A stretch of DNA of 64,000 nt from Symbiodinium microadriaticum (GCA_001939145.1 LSRX01001521.1:1-64000); one strand, 5' to 3'. Shown: positions 38,624 to 51,255, counted from the stretch's first letter. Notes: a model not told the origin generated them from the sequence alone. A program made the numbers and translations.

Positions 38624-39862
38624 ATGGTGGAGGCCGTAGAAGGGGACGCGGCCTTTGCCGCCGGCATCTTTAAGAACTGCTTCGGCCGTGGTGGCGACTT
38701 CACGGTGGTGGTAGAAGAGCCGCAAGCTGAGGATAGCTGTGGGTCAGAAGTAGTCAAGCGAGTGGAGTTTAAGGTCTGGTCGCAGTTGCTGGCCAGCTGG
38801 TCTGCTGTGTTCGACAAGATGATCAACTCTGAGGAGTTTCTCGAGCATAAGAAGGCCCAGGTGGTTCTTACGGACTTCTCCAGTGGAGCGACGGAGATCT
38901 TCCTTCGTTTCCTCTATTCCGGAATCGTAGAAGGCCCTCTGGAAACCCTCGTAGAAGTTTGCGCGATGGCGGACAAATACCAGGTGGACAGACTGCACCA
39001 GCTCTGCACGCAGGCGTTCCATAAAGGACTGACGCCCGAGACTGCCTGCCAGCTCTTTGCCGCTGCCGCCCGCTTCCGGCTTCCAGACTTGCGCAGAGTG
39101 GCGCTCGAGGAGATCTGGGTCAAGGCAAAAGACGCGTTGAAGGAATGCCCGAAGATAAGCCCTGAGCTCTTGGAGGAGATCCTCACTCCCGGCCTGATCT
39201 GCATCAGCCATCCTGATCTCAGGGTCGTCTTGCAAGCCTGGAGCTCTGCTAGGAAACGGAAGGCTGGCGAGGAAGGGACCTTGCCTTCGCATTTGCAGCT
39301 GGTCATCGAGAGACACTTGGAGCGGTTGAACGATGAAGAGGAACGCTTTTTGGCCACATTTGGGCCAGAATTCGGGCGGCCAGTAAGTGCCTGCCACGCA
39401 CGGGATATCTTCAATGGCCTTTTCGAGGAGTACCAAGAGATGGAGGACGACAGCATATGCTTTTTGGGCTATTATCTGCAAGTAGTCTTCGGACCAAAGA
39501 GCTGGGCCTTTCGTTCGCGAAACCCGGAGCCACTGGAGGAGTACTTCGGTAACCGTCGGCCCTTCTCTCTGAGTTCGGACTCAATCTCATGGATGCTGCC
39601 CCATGAGTCCGTCTATCTCATGGGCCTCTCCTTCGTCTTGGACATGCCAGAGCAAGTCCACTGCCGGATCTTCTGTTCCGAGGATGGTGTGAGCTGGCAT
39701 CTTGCTGCCGACTCAGGAAAGTCCAAGATCGAAGCCGAGAGTGCGCTATCCCTCAGCCGTCCCCCTTCCTTGGTGAAGTGGTTCAAGCTCGAGGTTCTGG
39801 AAGGCGACTTTCACAACAACTTGCGCATCAGCGGAATCCGAAAGGACGATATTCCTGCATAG
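38624..39862 (+). CDS. BTB/POZ-BACK domain protein
   Basis: 412 residues from ATG 38624, uninterrupted and intronless. The BTB fold comes first: GGDFTVVVEE, an FKVWSQLLASWSAVFDKMI block (residues ~46-65), VVLTDFSSGATEIFLRFLYSG (~84-104) and LVEVCAMADKYQVDRLHQLC (~111-130). A helical BACK-like region (~131-205) follows, then a charged segment, and a C-terminal ~110 residues (VHCRIFCSEDGVSWHL and KWFKLEVLEGDF) that look like a beta-sandwich, perhaps discoidin/F5-8C-like as in BTBD9-type proteins. Such proteins often act as cullin-3 substrate adaptors; that role is inferred. It is the clearest host gene here. A 245-codon antisense frame is a shadow. Confidence 0.85.
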   Translation: MVEAVEGDAAFAAGIFKNCFGRGGDFTVVVEEPQAEDSCGSEVVKRVEFKVWSQLLASWSAVFDKMINSEEFLEHKKAQVVLTDFSSGATEIFLRFLYSGIVEGPLETLVEVCAMADKYQVDRLHQLCTQAFHKGLTPETACQLFAAAARFRLPDLRRVALEEIWVKAKDALKECPKISPELLEEILTPGLICISHPDLRVVLQAWSSARKRKAGEEGTLPSHLQLVIERHLERLNDEEERFLATFGPEFGRPVSACHARDIFNGLFEEYQEMEDDSICFLGYYLQVVFGPKSWAFRSRNPEPLEEYFGNRRPFSLSSDSISWMLPHESVYLMGLSFVLDMPEQVHCRIFCSEDGVSWHLAADSGKSKIEAESALSLSRPPSLVKWFKLEVLEGDFHNNLRISGIRKDDIPA

Positions 39863-42800
39863 GCAGGCCCTCCCACGGGCCAGCCAGTGTTTAACCCGTC
39901 CACAAGATTCACAGTCGCCTCACTTGGGCTTGGCACTCGCGAGTGTCAGGCTTGCTTAGTCGGATGCGCATCAAAATGCTCGGAGCCGTACTCCCTGAAC
40001 CGTCAGCAGTTTGCTCCCGCTTCTCAAGAAAGGCTCGGTGGACTCTAGATGGAGCCGCCCGAGCACCACTCCCGGAGGATGCAGCCGAAGCCCAAAATCC
40101 AAGCCCTTTCAGGTCCCCGAACACTCGAGACCTCGACAAAGCCCTAAACCAAAGACCATCCATCCTAAACTCAACATTCTGGACCCTGGACCTCCGAACC
40201 TACAGCCGGCGTTTGGGGGACTTTAAACGCCGATTTCAATCTTGATGCTTCCAGCCCCAACGCTGAAAAAGCTAGGGCCTCAAAGAGCCTCAGGCCCGAA
40301 GGCCCGAAATCTGGACCTGTCACAAAGTTGAGCACCCCTATAAATCCCTACACAAGCAGACATCGAAGCTCCCTGTTTTCCCCCCGAGCGCCCAGCCCCT
40401 CAAAGTGCAAAGCCTTGGCCCTGAACTCCCCACGCGCCCCTCTGATCCGTTTAAAACCGCGAGCCCCATGCCTCATCCTCGGAGCATTGAAGCTCTTCGC
40501 GCCCCTCAAAGCCAAGCTTCAAGGCGGAGAGCCCGTCTCCGAAACCGATCAAGCGGCAGCAAGGCCCTGCCAGAGGAGTGGGTTTAGAGAATTGGATCTT
40601 GCTTCGGGTTTAAGCGTTAGGCGAGCTCCTCATCATGAGGATCATGCCATGTGGGGTAGAGCTTCGAATATTGTCATCGAGAAAAGGCATGCGCATTCCC
40701 TTTTTCTTGGGCCGGGGGTTTTTTCCCTGAAATCCTGGATACACGACCCGATGCCCTCAAAATGAGCACGCAAGATTCCAACGCGCTTTGGGGTCTCGTC
40801 TGCTTGGGTGCGTCTCTGGGCTTCCCAGGCCGAAGGATGCCTTGCTGATGGGGTCTTGGGATGTAGGAATGTAGGAAGGAGGTAGAAGCGTTGGCCGTGG
40901 GGTCGTAGCTTTGACGAGGCCGCAACGAGAAAGAGCGGGGTTCTTATGGCGGTTTAGGATGCAACAGTTTTGCTTTGAGGAGCTTAGGAGGGTGCAGGGC
41001 ACAAGGATGTCGGGATTTCAAGCTCCAGGAGGGCTGCCGCTTGCCATGATTCGGACGTGGCCAGAGGCCTCAAAGAACCTAAAGCTCTCAACTCCAATCC
41101 CCAAAACTTTTCCATCCAAAGCCCAAAACTCCTAAAGCCTTCAGTCCAGGACTTTGTTTCGATTTAGGCTTTGATTTAGGGGTAGGACGCAGCGACTAGG
41201 CCATGGAGGGTTGCTAAAGCTCGAAGCCATCAGATGCTACGGAGGGGTGCATGAAGACCGTCTACCTACGGCTTACCCTAAGCCCCAATCTTTTACCACA
41301 GTAAGTTACAAAACAATATTAGCACCGTCTATCATAAAACTTGAAAGCACATTTAAGTACTCGTACTCGTGTAACCTCCTCTTTTGAGGAGTTTCGACAC
41401 GAGCTGGGCCTGAACAGCTACCTGGGCACTTGCTCACTGGGCTGCGTCGTGCCAGGGCAGAATCTGAAGCCGCTTTTTGGAGCCTCCCCTAAGCCCCGAT
41501 ATGCCCCGATAGGCCCCGATCCCTTTTAAGCCTTAAAGCCTGGTCTCGTCACGTTTCGTTTCTGCCAGACACCCAAGTCTCCGGCTGTGCCTGAAGCGCA
41601 GTTTGCAAGTTGTTCCCTACTGTTGTGGCATTCCTGCCTTGACGGTTTCAGCTTTCGGTGGGGGTCGTTTGAGCAGGGTGGGGTGAGTTCGTGACAAAAC
41701 CTTGGCGGTTTGAATTGCCGGTAATTCGACCTTCGACCCGGAAGAAGACCAAGTCAAAATGCCAAACATGCAACCCTATGTTGGTGCTGAGTTCTGAACA
41801 CAATGTTCATCTGGCAAGAGCCCAATGCATGAACAGTCAAAGCACCACCGCGGACGATGCACAAGCCCCCAAGACTTGGGTAGATAAGATCCAGGAAGCT
41901 CGAGCAGTCTGAACCCATTCCGAGCTACTAGTGCTCCACTGAACTCGGCGTCCTACACCGTAAATCCGGTCGGAATCCGAAAGTCCTAACCTCGAAGCCC
42001 TGACATGAAGATGCAAGGTGCGAACGCTGCACACCCCCAGTGGCTCGACGTGTGCGCTGAAGCGCATTAGCAAGCAACGCCGGCAAACTTTCGGGGTGCT
42101 CAGGGCACTTTTGGGGGCCTGGGGTTTAGGGTTGCCCTAGCTGCGGGAGACTTGAACCTCTAGAAGTTAAGGTAACAAGAAGCCTCTATCAAGAAGCCGC
42201 GGACCTTTCTCCGAAGCACTGAAGAGGCGGAACCTGAAAGACTGAATTCTGAACGCTGGAGCATCGCCACATCTGCCGAGTGAAGGACGCTTTCGAGGCG
42301 GGGGTTTCGCTGTTTTAAGTCTCCTTCTGGGCTTTGGTCTTTGCGGTGCACGACTTGACTGTCGCAGAAATGGGGTTTGAGGTTTAAGTACGTCGTGCTC
42401 GAGATTTAGGCGTTTTTTGGCAGGGTGAAGCCGGAAAGTTTGTCGAGTTTGGTACATCAGGCTTTCGAGTTTGAGCCTTTGAGCTTTGTTGCTGATCCGG
42501 CGCATTGCTTTGTATCCTCGGCAGGTTTTAGCTTCGCCTTGTAGAAGTCTCAATAACTCGATACAGATGTAGACTATGCATAGTGCTGTTATTTTGATGC
42601 TCAGCGTGTTGAAGTTGTAACTGTTCATGCGTCGTTGTCAATATCATTCTCATTGACATTGTCGTGATCCTCAGTTGTGCTACTATCAGTAGCAATACTG
42701 TCAGGCTATCTGGTAAGATACGTGTTCTTTCGTAGTAGATCGCCCTAGTTTTCACAATATTCGCTTGGCCTTCCGTTCTTTACCACAGCGGAAGGGCGAG

Positions 42801-43103
42801 TTGATGACTTTGCGGTGCCTAGGGTTTGGAATTAGATGTCGGGCTTCATGGATTGAGGTTGTTCGGGGAGCTCTGGGTTTGGATTTACGGTTCCGAGTGC
42901 CGTGTGCAGACTGATCTCCGTTTCTAGCTGCTGTTCTAGCTTCGTGCCCCCCCAAAACCGTACCGGCACAGGACGCGACCAGCGTGTACCTGGCCGGGAT
43001 CCCAATTGCAGACGTCCAGCTTTTCTTGAGTCTGAGCCAGTCGGGGTCACGATGTTGGTCTTCATGGTGTCACCTTCGGAAGACACCTCGGGCCACCGAA
43101 GGT

Positions 43104-43230
43104 ATGGCAGGACGACGACTGCTACTGCTACGACTGCTGCTTCCGGTGCTGGTGCTGCAACTGCCACTGCTACAGCTGCTACTGCTGCTACTGCTACGAC
43201 CACCTCTACCACGACAGGTACTGCGACTTG
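43104..43230 (+). repeat. Degenerate GCTACT/ACTGCT trinucleotide tract
   Basis: About 125 bases of (ACT/GCT/ACG)-type triplets such as ACTGCTACTGCTACGACTG. In any frame it gives Ala/Thr or Val/Ala runs, which explains the protein-like frames on both strands. Confidence 0.75.
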
Positions 43231-44261
43231 GAGCAGCGGTCCACGAGCCGTGAAAGTGAGCCCTGAACTCCACGAACCCTGCGCGGTCTGCCCAAAGCCC
43301 TCAACCCTTCAAAACCCCGCAGCTCCAAACCTCAAACGCCCAAGCCCTAACGCCCCGGCCAGCGAACCCTGGCCCTAGGCCCCGGTTTGCCTTAAGCCTT
43401 CAGAAGCCTAACTCAGCTCTTCTCGCTTTTACAAACCCCTCTAACGGCCCCAGCCCTTCGAAATCCCGTGCACCCGGAACCCGTTGAAGGTGCCCAGAGG
43501 CTCTTGCACCCCCCTCCCCCCTTCAAAAAAGGGAGGGCCTAAGGAAGCGTACTTGAGGACTGCCCTTTGCTAGTGTAGTCTGGCAGTGGCTGAGGCTTCT
43601 CGCCTTAAATCCTGAATGCCCGATAGCCTTGTAGCCTATAGCCATGAAAAGGCCCGAGGCTTAACATCCGAACAGCCGTGCTACCACCTCGATCTTGGTA
43701 GCCTTGAAGGCTTTTTCCAGGGTGTTTCCAGCGCCCCTGAATCCTGAACAAAGAGCCCAAACAAGCCCTAGACTGCCACCGGAAACAGCTTCAGCACACC
43801 CTCAACTTCAAGAAACCCTCAAAAAGTCTTAAATCCTGCAGTGTCAGGTAATGGATCTCTGTCGGGGAAGCAACCTCAACAGCATCACCCGGAGCATGCG
43901 AAGTGCCTTGGACCCCCACATTTTTTTTTCAGGGACCTTACGGCTTACGGCTCGGCTCCGGGATTTTCCGGGTTCAGCGGTTTTGGTCGCCCTTCAACCC
44001 GAAGCCCGACGGCCATGCGCAGAGCCTTCAGAGTCCCAAGCCTTCCGAGCGTCTGACTGTCGGCTTCAGAGCTCAGGCTTTTTTTTTTGGGGGGGGGGTT
44101 CAGGGGTTTAGGGTCTGTAGGGGGTTTTGAGGTACCACTTTTTCAAAGCCCGTTCCGCAATGCGGGACCAGGCTTGGAGTTGAGGGTTTTGTCGATGTTT
44201 TTGCAGATCTGGCTGGTCCCTGGGCCCACAGCCTGGCCAAGAATCTGAGAGTTCTTGTTTA

Positions 44262-44303
44262 GGGTTTAGGGTGTAGGGTTTATAAGGTTTATAGGGTTTA
44301 GGG
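44262..44303 (+). repeat. Interstitial telomere-like tract (GGGTTTA)n
   Basis: Consecutive GTTTAGGGTTTAGGGTGTAG and GGTTTATAGGGTTTAGGGG units; degenerate TTTAGGG type. Confidence 0.7.
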
Positions 44304-45172
44304 GCTTGCAGTCGTGCATTGAAGGTACTTGCCATGCCCGGAAGCCAAGATCCAAGACCTTCCTCTGCCCCAAAGCCTTCAGCTCTAGTCGAAGGCTCCG
44401 GACCCTCCATAGGTTTTGAAAACGTGTCTGGCCTGGCCCCAGCAAGTGTACAGGATGCAGGCGAAACGGCCCTAGAAACTAACCCGAAGCGTGTGCCAAG
44501 ATCGGGCCCTCAACGAAGCCCACGTCGCCGTTATGGTGCACCAGATGCTTCAGGCATCCCGAAACTGGAAAGCCAAAAGGCCTGAAGGTCCGAAAGGCCC
44601 TACACAAGGCCTGGAAAGGCCCCAAGGCGTCGGACGCCGGAAGGGGACAAACGAACGAAGCTGGGATTCTAGAGGGATGGTAGGGTCCAGGGCTGTGCAG
44701 TTTGAAACTTGGGTCCTGAGCTTTGAGGCTCGAGGCTTGGAGTCTAAGGTCCGAGGGCGCCCTAGAGAGTCTCATGCTCAAGCTTGTCAGGCCCCTTCAT
44801 TATGTGGTCGTTAGGTTTGGTGCTTCATAGAGGCCTGAAGATTCGGCTGGAACGATCTCTTTTTACAGCGGGCCCCGGAGCCATAGGCCCGTACATCCAT
44901 ACGTGAAAGCGAAAGCCAAGGAAGACATGAAAGGATCTCCGTGTTGAAAGGCACAGGTGTTGAACCGCTTCTAGAGGCTGCAAGCTCAGTTTCAGCTTTA
45001 GTTGCAGCTTTCGGGTTTTAGGCAACTCTCATGTATGAGGCTGATGCTCTGGAGCTATGGCGTGTATGAACGTCCAAGCATCTACATCGAGGCTGAGTAG
45101 CTCACCCATACCCTAAACTCGGAATGTAACTCCCGAAACCCCAGGCCGTGATGTGTTCCAGTTCGTTTTCTT

Positions 45173-45200
45173 CCCTAAACCCTAAACCCTAAACCCTAAG
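45173..45200 (-). repeat. Interstitial telomere repeat (CCCTAAA)~4
   Basis: Nearly four perfect CCCTAAA units, the complement of TTTAGGG, in a non-coding stretch. Confidence 0.85.
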
Positions 45201-45938
45201 TTTCTTCTGTGGCCGGCCAGGCAGTTTGCCACTTGCACTCCGCCGGCTATGTACACAGCGACATCTGCCCAGAGTCGGGCGGCTTAGGAAGCCTTTCACA
45301 GCAAGCGGGAACGGGTTGGTCTTTCGGGTTCTGAGTTTCAGCGGCCTTAGACGTCCTTGGGCTTTCTGCGTTTTAGGGTTTTGGCTCCTTAGCTTTGGAT
45401 GTGTAGGACTTCCGGAATCTGTAGCGCTGTCTCTAGCGCGGGCTAGTGATTGCTGTCGCACTATCCGCCATCCGGTCTTCGTATCAGTATCGGACCCCGC
45501 TCCAAGGGGTCTTTACGGCTGCTGGGAGCCTAGTGCGGGTTAAAGGGTCTAGGGCCAGTGTAGGGGTTCAAGGTAACCACGGTAGCCCTGTATTTTGGAT
45601 CTTGCATCCTCATGTTTTGGGGAGTGACACGTGGGGCCGGGTCATCTCTGTGTCTCAGGTCTTGGGGGTTGTGAATTTGTTGTTGGGCGCAGGCATCAGG
45701 CTTTGGGGTGCGAGTCTCTATGTAATGCTCAGTACATCAAGCCTGTGGCACGCTTGATCCCCTCAAGGCTCCGTGGGTGCGTGGGATGGTCCTGTGGGGA
45801 CAAAGGTTGCAAGGAGGATAAGGAGGATGGGTTTCAGGAACTCTCCCGCAATCGCTTCCTGCACCACAGAGATCCAGAGTTGAAGCCAACTCCAAGCCTA
45901 GAATTCTCGAATTCACAACCCTGCATGCGCTTGCGTGG

Positions 45939-46673
45939 GTGAACCATGAAACCATGCAATGGGCGGGTATTCGTGGGGCTTCCGATTCGCACGAGAAATC
46001 GGTAAGGCCGTCTGAGGCTTCAGATTTTCAGACTGCCGGTCTATCTGAGTGGGGCCAGGAATCCGTAAAATTTACACCCGAAGGCTTGAAGTGCTTGACC
46101 CCCCTTAGGAACTGGCTCTTTGACGAGCCCCTGGAGGGACACAGCGCGTTTGCGAACATGCTGCTTTGCCGTCACTTTGGGGATTTTGCGGCTTTCGTGG
46201 GGATGTGTGCGAACCATGTCCTGTTTTGCTGCTACGTAGGAGTTTGCAGGCGTGAAGAGAATTTAGAGTTCAGGCCGAGAGTTCACGGTCTGGTGTTCAA
46301 TATTGCTGGGGTCCAGGGTTTATCGCGTGGGTATCAGGGGAGACGAGCCGTGATGGTCCCGTGGAGATTAGGAATCTTCGACACAAACCCCGAAACGCCG
46401 CAGAAGAGTGCCATGAAATCAGTGGGAGTGAAGAAGGGAGCCTTGCTGCCCCCGCGATTTACAGTAGGCTTCTGTTCTCATCGCCCCCAAGTTGTCATGG
46501 AGCGGTCCTACGACCATTGTGATTTGAGTGCATGTTTTCGGGGCGTAGACGCACCGCCCCAAAGTGAGTGCCCTTTTCTAGGCCCTGAATCACTGAGCGG
46601 AGTTTGTGTGCAAGAGTTGCCCTTCAGTCAGGCCCGGGACCTCAGGTTTGTGTACCCTCTAAACCCCGGTTAA
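45939..46673 (+). CDS. Hypothetical open frame of 244 codons
   Basis: The longest open frame in the telomere-like region, starting MNHETMQWAGIRGASDS. It is rich in Cys, His and Phe (HFGDFAAFVGMCANHVLFCC) with no recognised family. It sits amid degenerate repeat-derived sequence and has no homologue elsewhere in the window. It may be chance, an exon, or a decayed gene. Confidence 0.2.
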   Translation: MNHETMQWAGIRGASDSHEKSVRPSEASDFQTAGLSEWGQESVKFTPEGLKCLTPLRNWLFDEPLEGHSAFANMLLCRHFGDFAAFVGMCANHVLFCCYVGVCRREENLEFRPRVHGLVFNIAGVQGLSRGYQGRRAVMVPWRLGIFDTNPETPQKSAMKSVGVKKGALLPPRFTVGFCSHRPQVVMERSYDHCDLSACFRGVDAPPQSECPFLGPESLSGVCVQELPFSQARDLRFVYPLNPG

Positions 46674-46811
46674 AACCCCACTAAACCCTAAAGCCCCAAA
46701 AGCCCCCAAAAGCCAAAGCCCTCAAAGCCACCCGAAGCCAAGGACCCTGAAGATGATCGACTTCGGCAGGGAGCCCGGTGCCTGCCTGCGTACGGGAAAA
46801 GGGATCCTGAG

Positions 46812-46860
46812 GTTTAAGGTTTAGGGTTTAGGGTTCAGGATATAGGGCGTAGGGTTTAGA
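46812..46860 (+). repeat. Interstitial telomere-like tract
   Basis: GGTTTAAGGTTTAGGGTTTA followed by degenerate GGGTTCAGG, ATAGGGCG and TAGGGTTTAG units. Confidence 0.7.
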
Positions 46861-47528
46861 AGTTTAGAGCTCCTAACAAAAGGTAACAAAGGCTCACAAA
46901 ATCCTTGAAGTTCCCGAAGCTCCGAAAACACCCCTATAAACCCCTTCTAGAAGCTCGAGACCAAGCAAGGCCTGGCGAAGAAGCACTCCAGGGAGCAGGT
47001 GCGAAAGCCCCAGCGGTACAGCCACCTGAGCATGGCGAGCCGGGAGCCTCAGGGCTTTGTGGGGGCTTTGTGGGGGCTTTGGGTTTTTTTGGGTTTCCTA
47101 GGAGATTTCGGGTCTTAGGCTTTGGGCTTCGGGGCTCCCAGGGTGCAGGGTTTAGGGCTTTGGGGTGTCGTAAGGATTGGTTTGACTGGTTTGACTCGCT
47201 TGACGTTCAAGGGTTTCTGAGGGTCTCTGTGTTGCCGGGCTCGGGGAGGTTTTGTTGCTCCTTTTCTGAGTCGGCTGGAGTCTCGGCGTGAAACCTCGAG
47301 CCCATGCCGCCTCACTTCCGGCCCGCCCAAGCCCCAAACAAAACACCCCCGAGACCAAGAAACACAAGCTGCCCCGGCCCGAAAAAGTTTGAGCTCCTTA
47401 TGGTTCTGGCATTCCGGTAGGGCTACCCCGCAGATCCCGTGCCCTCCACGCGCCCCAACACGAAGGGGAGTTTCAGTACTAGTAGAGGACCCTGGCACAG
47501 ACCAGCAACGACCCAAATGTTAGGACTA

Positions 47529-47573
47529 CCCTAAACCCTAAACCCTAAACCCCAAACCCTAAACCCTAAACCC
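47529..47573 (-). repeat. Interstitial telomere repeat (CCCTAAA)~6
   Basis: Six CCCTAAA units with one CCCCAAA variant. Confidence 0.85.
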
Positions 47574-48914
47574 ACCAACCCCTCCCTCCCCCCAAAAAAA
47601 TCGGCCCCTTGTTTTCAGGAAGGCCACCCCTGATGTCAAGGTTCGTGGGCCTCGGATCGGCGTTCTTCGCATGGGACGAGCCCCGGCCGTTCCCCGGCAT
47701 GAGCTTATTTTCGTGCTTTTGGGGTTTAGGGTTGAGGGTTCAGGGTTTGGGGTTTCGGGGGATAACGGGGCTTTTAGGTTCCAAGGGTCTACAAGATCGA
47801 GGGTTCCAAGGTTCCCGAGGTTTCTAAGGGGATGGGTGGGGTTTGGGATTGCGGTGTTTAGTATTTCGGGTTTGATCAATGAATCTGTTCCCTCCGTCTT
47901 GCCCGCTTCTCCACCCCCGTTTCACTTCTCACCCGATGCCCTGAAGTTGAACTCCTCAGAACAACCAGTCACAGAGACCTGCCGTAGCCCCAAGCAGCTA
48001 TGGCGAAAAATCGTGCATGACACATCCGACAAGCGCAATCTAAGCATGTAAGGCCCTGGGACAGCTTTAAGATGCTGGTGAACCACGTCGTCCTTCAAGG
48101 CAGTTTCAACAAACACCGACTCTTGCAGAACCTTGAGTAGACCCTTATGCCGTAAGGCGCCGGGGCGTCCTCCCAACCCCCAACCCTGAACCAGCAGCCA
48201 AAGCCCGTGTATTCCCCTTATTCCCCTACAGAGTTCTCCATGGAAGCCTTGCGAGGCAGAAAGAGCGTGCTCTCCATGGGCGACCGGTCGACACGTTCAA
48301 CTCAGAGCCAGGACCTGTTTGGGGCAGAGTCTCGGTTTTGTTGAATCAGGACTTGGGGGACTGTAGTAATTGGGAATTGTAGCCGTGGAAGGTTCGACAA
48401 TGGAATGTTTCAAGTTTTCTGAATACGGGGGTACATCGACCTTCCGAAGTACTGATCTACAGGGACCTCTATGAAGGACTCTTTCTACTGGTTTCCATCT
48501 TGTTTCTCAGTGTCCTGATCCCACAAGGGTCTACGGTAAGCCCTAAACTGTTCAGGCGCAGGCACGAAATCTCCGACAAGTCGTGGCTTGGGAGTGTTCA
48601 CACCATGCACCTTGCACGGTTTCAATGAGATGTCGGGCTCCTCATCGTTTGCTTTCTAGCAAAAACCATATACATGCAACGATCTATCATCAACCAGTAG
48701 CGCAGATGCTTCATATTCGGGCACGTTCCAAGCTTTTGCTTTCACATCGAGGTAGCCACGCTAAGGAATCGTTTGCTCGAACCCTAAACAGGCACCCTAA
48801 ACCCTAAACAGGCACCTGGCATGGATTCCGACTTGAAAGCAGCACCCCAGTTGCAGACATCCACAGGAGGAGCAGCGGCCTTGCCCCCTCTTCTGCCAGG
48901 CCTCTTGGGGTGGC

Positions 48915-48962
48915 CGGGTTTAGGGTTTAGGGTTTAGGGGTTTAGGGGTTTAGGGTTTAGGG
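48915..48962 (+). repeat. Interstitial telomere repeat (TTTAGGG)~6
   Basis: Units of GGGTTTA, with two TTTAGGGG variants. Confidence 0.85.
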
Positions 48963-49453
48963 GCTCCTCTTGTTTGGGGCATGAAAGGGCTGAAGCCTGT
49001 TAGTAAGGATTCATGGTGGTGGCTCGTGGCGTGATTGATACGCTTAGCCGTGAACCCCAGCACTGGACGCGAACAGTAGGCCAAAACCCTCAAGACGCCC
49101 AAGAGTCTTAGCCCTAGGCCGGAAGCCCTAAACTCCCTAAGCAGAATTCTTCGGGCTTTCTAGCTCTTGGTTTCTTGGTTTTAGGAGTCGTGATTGAAGG
49201 CTAGTGGTGCCAACAGTTTCTGTCCTTGGCTGTCGGCACCTTAAGCTCTCCAGCTCTCTACCTCTCCCCTGAACCCTAAACCCAAAAAACGTCTGAAAGA
49301 CCCGAAGTCCCAAAAGCCCCAAACCGGAAGCCCCGAAAGACCGAAAGCCCTGCAAACCTCGAAGCCTTCTTTTCCCGAAAGCCTCAGCCGTCCTTGTATA
49401 CATATGGGATCCTTGTGGCCTACTCGTAAGCTTGCGTGTCCCTGAAGGTGCCC

Positions 49454-49477
49454 CCCCTAAACCCTAAACCCTAAACG
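49454..49477 (-). repeat. Interstitial telomere repeat (CCCTAAA)~3
   Basis: Three CCCTAAA units after a C-run. Confidence 0.8.
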
Positions 49478-51061
49478 GTAAACATACCCAGAGAGGCTCC
49501 CGAACAGCTGGAGCCCGGCTATGTCGCCCAGCGGAGCTGTGACGTTTGGGCGTTGGGCCGGGGGGCCCAAAAGGTTTCGACGCAGGGTTTAGGCTTCAGG
49601 GGTTTGGGGGTTTAAGGTTAGGGTTCTAGGGTTTGGGCTCGGCGGTTGGAGGTTTGCCTGTTTTGATTCGATTTCTGGGATTATGGGATTCGGGCTTAGG
49701 AGACGAGCTCCTTCACGGGGCGGGGGTGGGGCTTTTAGGTCATTCGGGGGTTGGATTTGGGTTTCAGGCTTCTCGCCGCTCCACCCGAAACCCTGGAAGC
49801 CTGAAGCCCAAACCCCCTCTTAGCTCAGATCCTACACCTTGAGCCCTTTTCTGAAAGCCGGAACCACGAGCGCCAGAAGCCTAGAGTCATGCAGGTAAAC
49901 CTATCGCTCAGAGAAGCACATGAACGTGAAGTATTTAAGCCTCTACGCCTACCTCGTTACCCTTTCAGAACTATGTTGGTGTTTGGGTCTCTGCTACACC
50001 CAAACCCAAGACTGAAATGAGTGGTCCTCTAAGTTGGTCTTCTTCATCAGATCCCTGAACGAGCAGCGCACGCTCGTAACAAGGGCCCTGAAAGATACAA
50101 TGTCGCTTACTCTAGCGACCTACCCATGGCAAGCAGGGCTTGCTTCAGAGTTTTGTGGTTTTTGGGGTGTGTAGGGCTCCTTAGGAAGATTTGTGGGTGC
50201 TTTTTTGTTCCTTCTGGCCGTGCCTTACGCCAGACCTCGAGTCGACAACTAACAGCACCTTTTCCCCAAGCCGCCAAAACATGCCAATGCGCAGAATTCA
50301 AAACCCTGGAACCTATATCCTGAACCCGAAGCCGTCAATTGATATTAGTACGCAAAAGTCTGAGAAAGCAAAGCCTCGCCGTGAAGCCGAGCCATAGAAC
50401 GTCAACTCCATCCCGCAACAGTTCAGGCTTTAGTCCCCCCCCCCCACCCGCACATTCAACTGAAGCCGTTGAATCCTAAACCGAAACTTGTACGCGACAC
50501 CCCTAGCCGTAGCCCCCTTCGCCCAAGCCAGGCCTTTTCGCCCAACCCTCACACCAACAGCGAACCCTGAGCACACAATCCCTGCCGCACGACGAGGTGT
50601 GATCGCGTACTTTTTGCTCTCAGGGACATCCCCCTTCGAGCCCTCCAAAGGCCCGGGTTACCGCAGCGTCACAGTTTCATGGAAGTGTCGGGCTGATGAG
50701 TCATCGCGACACTTGGAACTTGAAGCACGCTATTTGCGGCTAGCGGCTAGAGGCTAGGCTATTTCCCTAGCGCCGGCCCTAGTAAGCCCACAGTCGGCCT
50801 TGTCGTAACTGCGGCTGCAGTTACGGCAAGGGCAAAACTGCCAGAGTCCTAGAAGTGCTCGTCTCAAGATCTCGGGGTGCAATGAGGGTGTAGCAAAGCC
50901 CCCCCCCCCCCAAAACCCTAAACCCTCTAAACGCTAAACCCAACAGCCCAAAAACCAATGATATCGCAAAGGAGTTACCGACCCTTCCAACAACCTTGCC
51001 TTCAGAAATGCACGTGCGGGGCCCAGGAGGGCTCGCCCTTCGAAGCTGTGGGGGGTTTCCG

Positions 51062-51134
51062 AAAATAGAGGGAGCCTAAGATAGTACCCTAAATAGCAGG
51101 ATCCTTATGATAAGGGACCCCAAAATAAGGTACG
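51062..51134. repeat. Dispersed ~73-bp repeat with palindromic core, copy 1
   Basis: Matches 51603-51675 with several substitutions. It contains TAGTACCCTAAATAGCAGGA and a CCTTATGATAAGG palindrome, then GGACCCCAAAATAAGGTA. A partial third unit (AAATAGTAGGATCCTTATAC) follows within 51145-51165. Confidence 0.75.
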
Positions 51135-51187
51135 CCAAATAGTAGGATCCTTATACAAAAAGGACCCCGGAAAGTCCCAATGGAGAA

Positions 51188-51188
51188 N
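51188..51188. other. Single-N contig join
   Basis: A single ambiguous base in non-coding sequence, with no obvious duplication either side. Confidence 0.6.
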
Positions 51189-51255
51189 TGAGAGTGCCTG
51201 AATGGCTTCGGAACCCTTCGCCAACCCCTGGAAACCCCTGAGCCGATGGAAACCG

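Larger units (their letters stand above)
39863..45938. other. Long region without a convincing gene
   Basis: Mostly degenerate CCTAAA/TTTAGG- and GAAGCCC/GGGCTTC-rich sequence with many short spurious frames. There are homopolymer runs (C at 43505-43520, T at 43921-43929, T then G at 44081-44097) and telomere-like tracts. No recognisable domain or RNA gene was found. Confidence 0.5.

Noticed and set aside
38744-39481. Minus-strand open frame of 245 codons
   Set aside because: Antisense to the BTB gene, no recognisable domain; the plus strand has clear BTB and BACK homology.
42832-43212. Ala/Val-rich minus-strand open frame of 126 codons
   Set aside because: Translates the degenerate GCTACT trinucleotide tract; no support as a gene.
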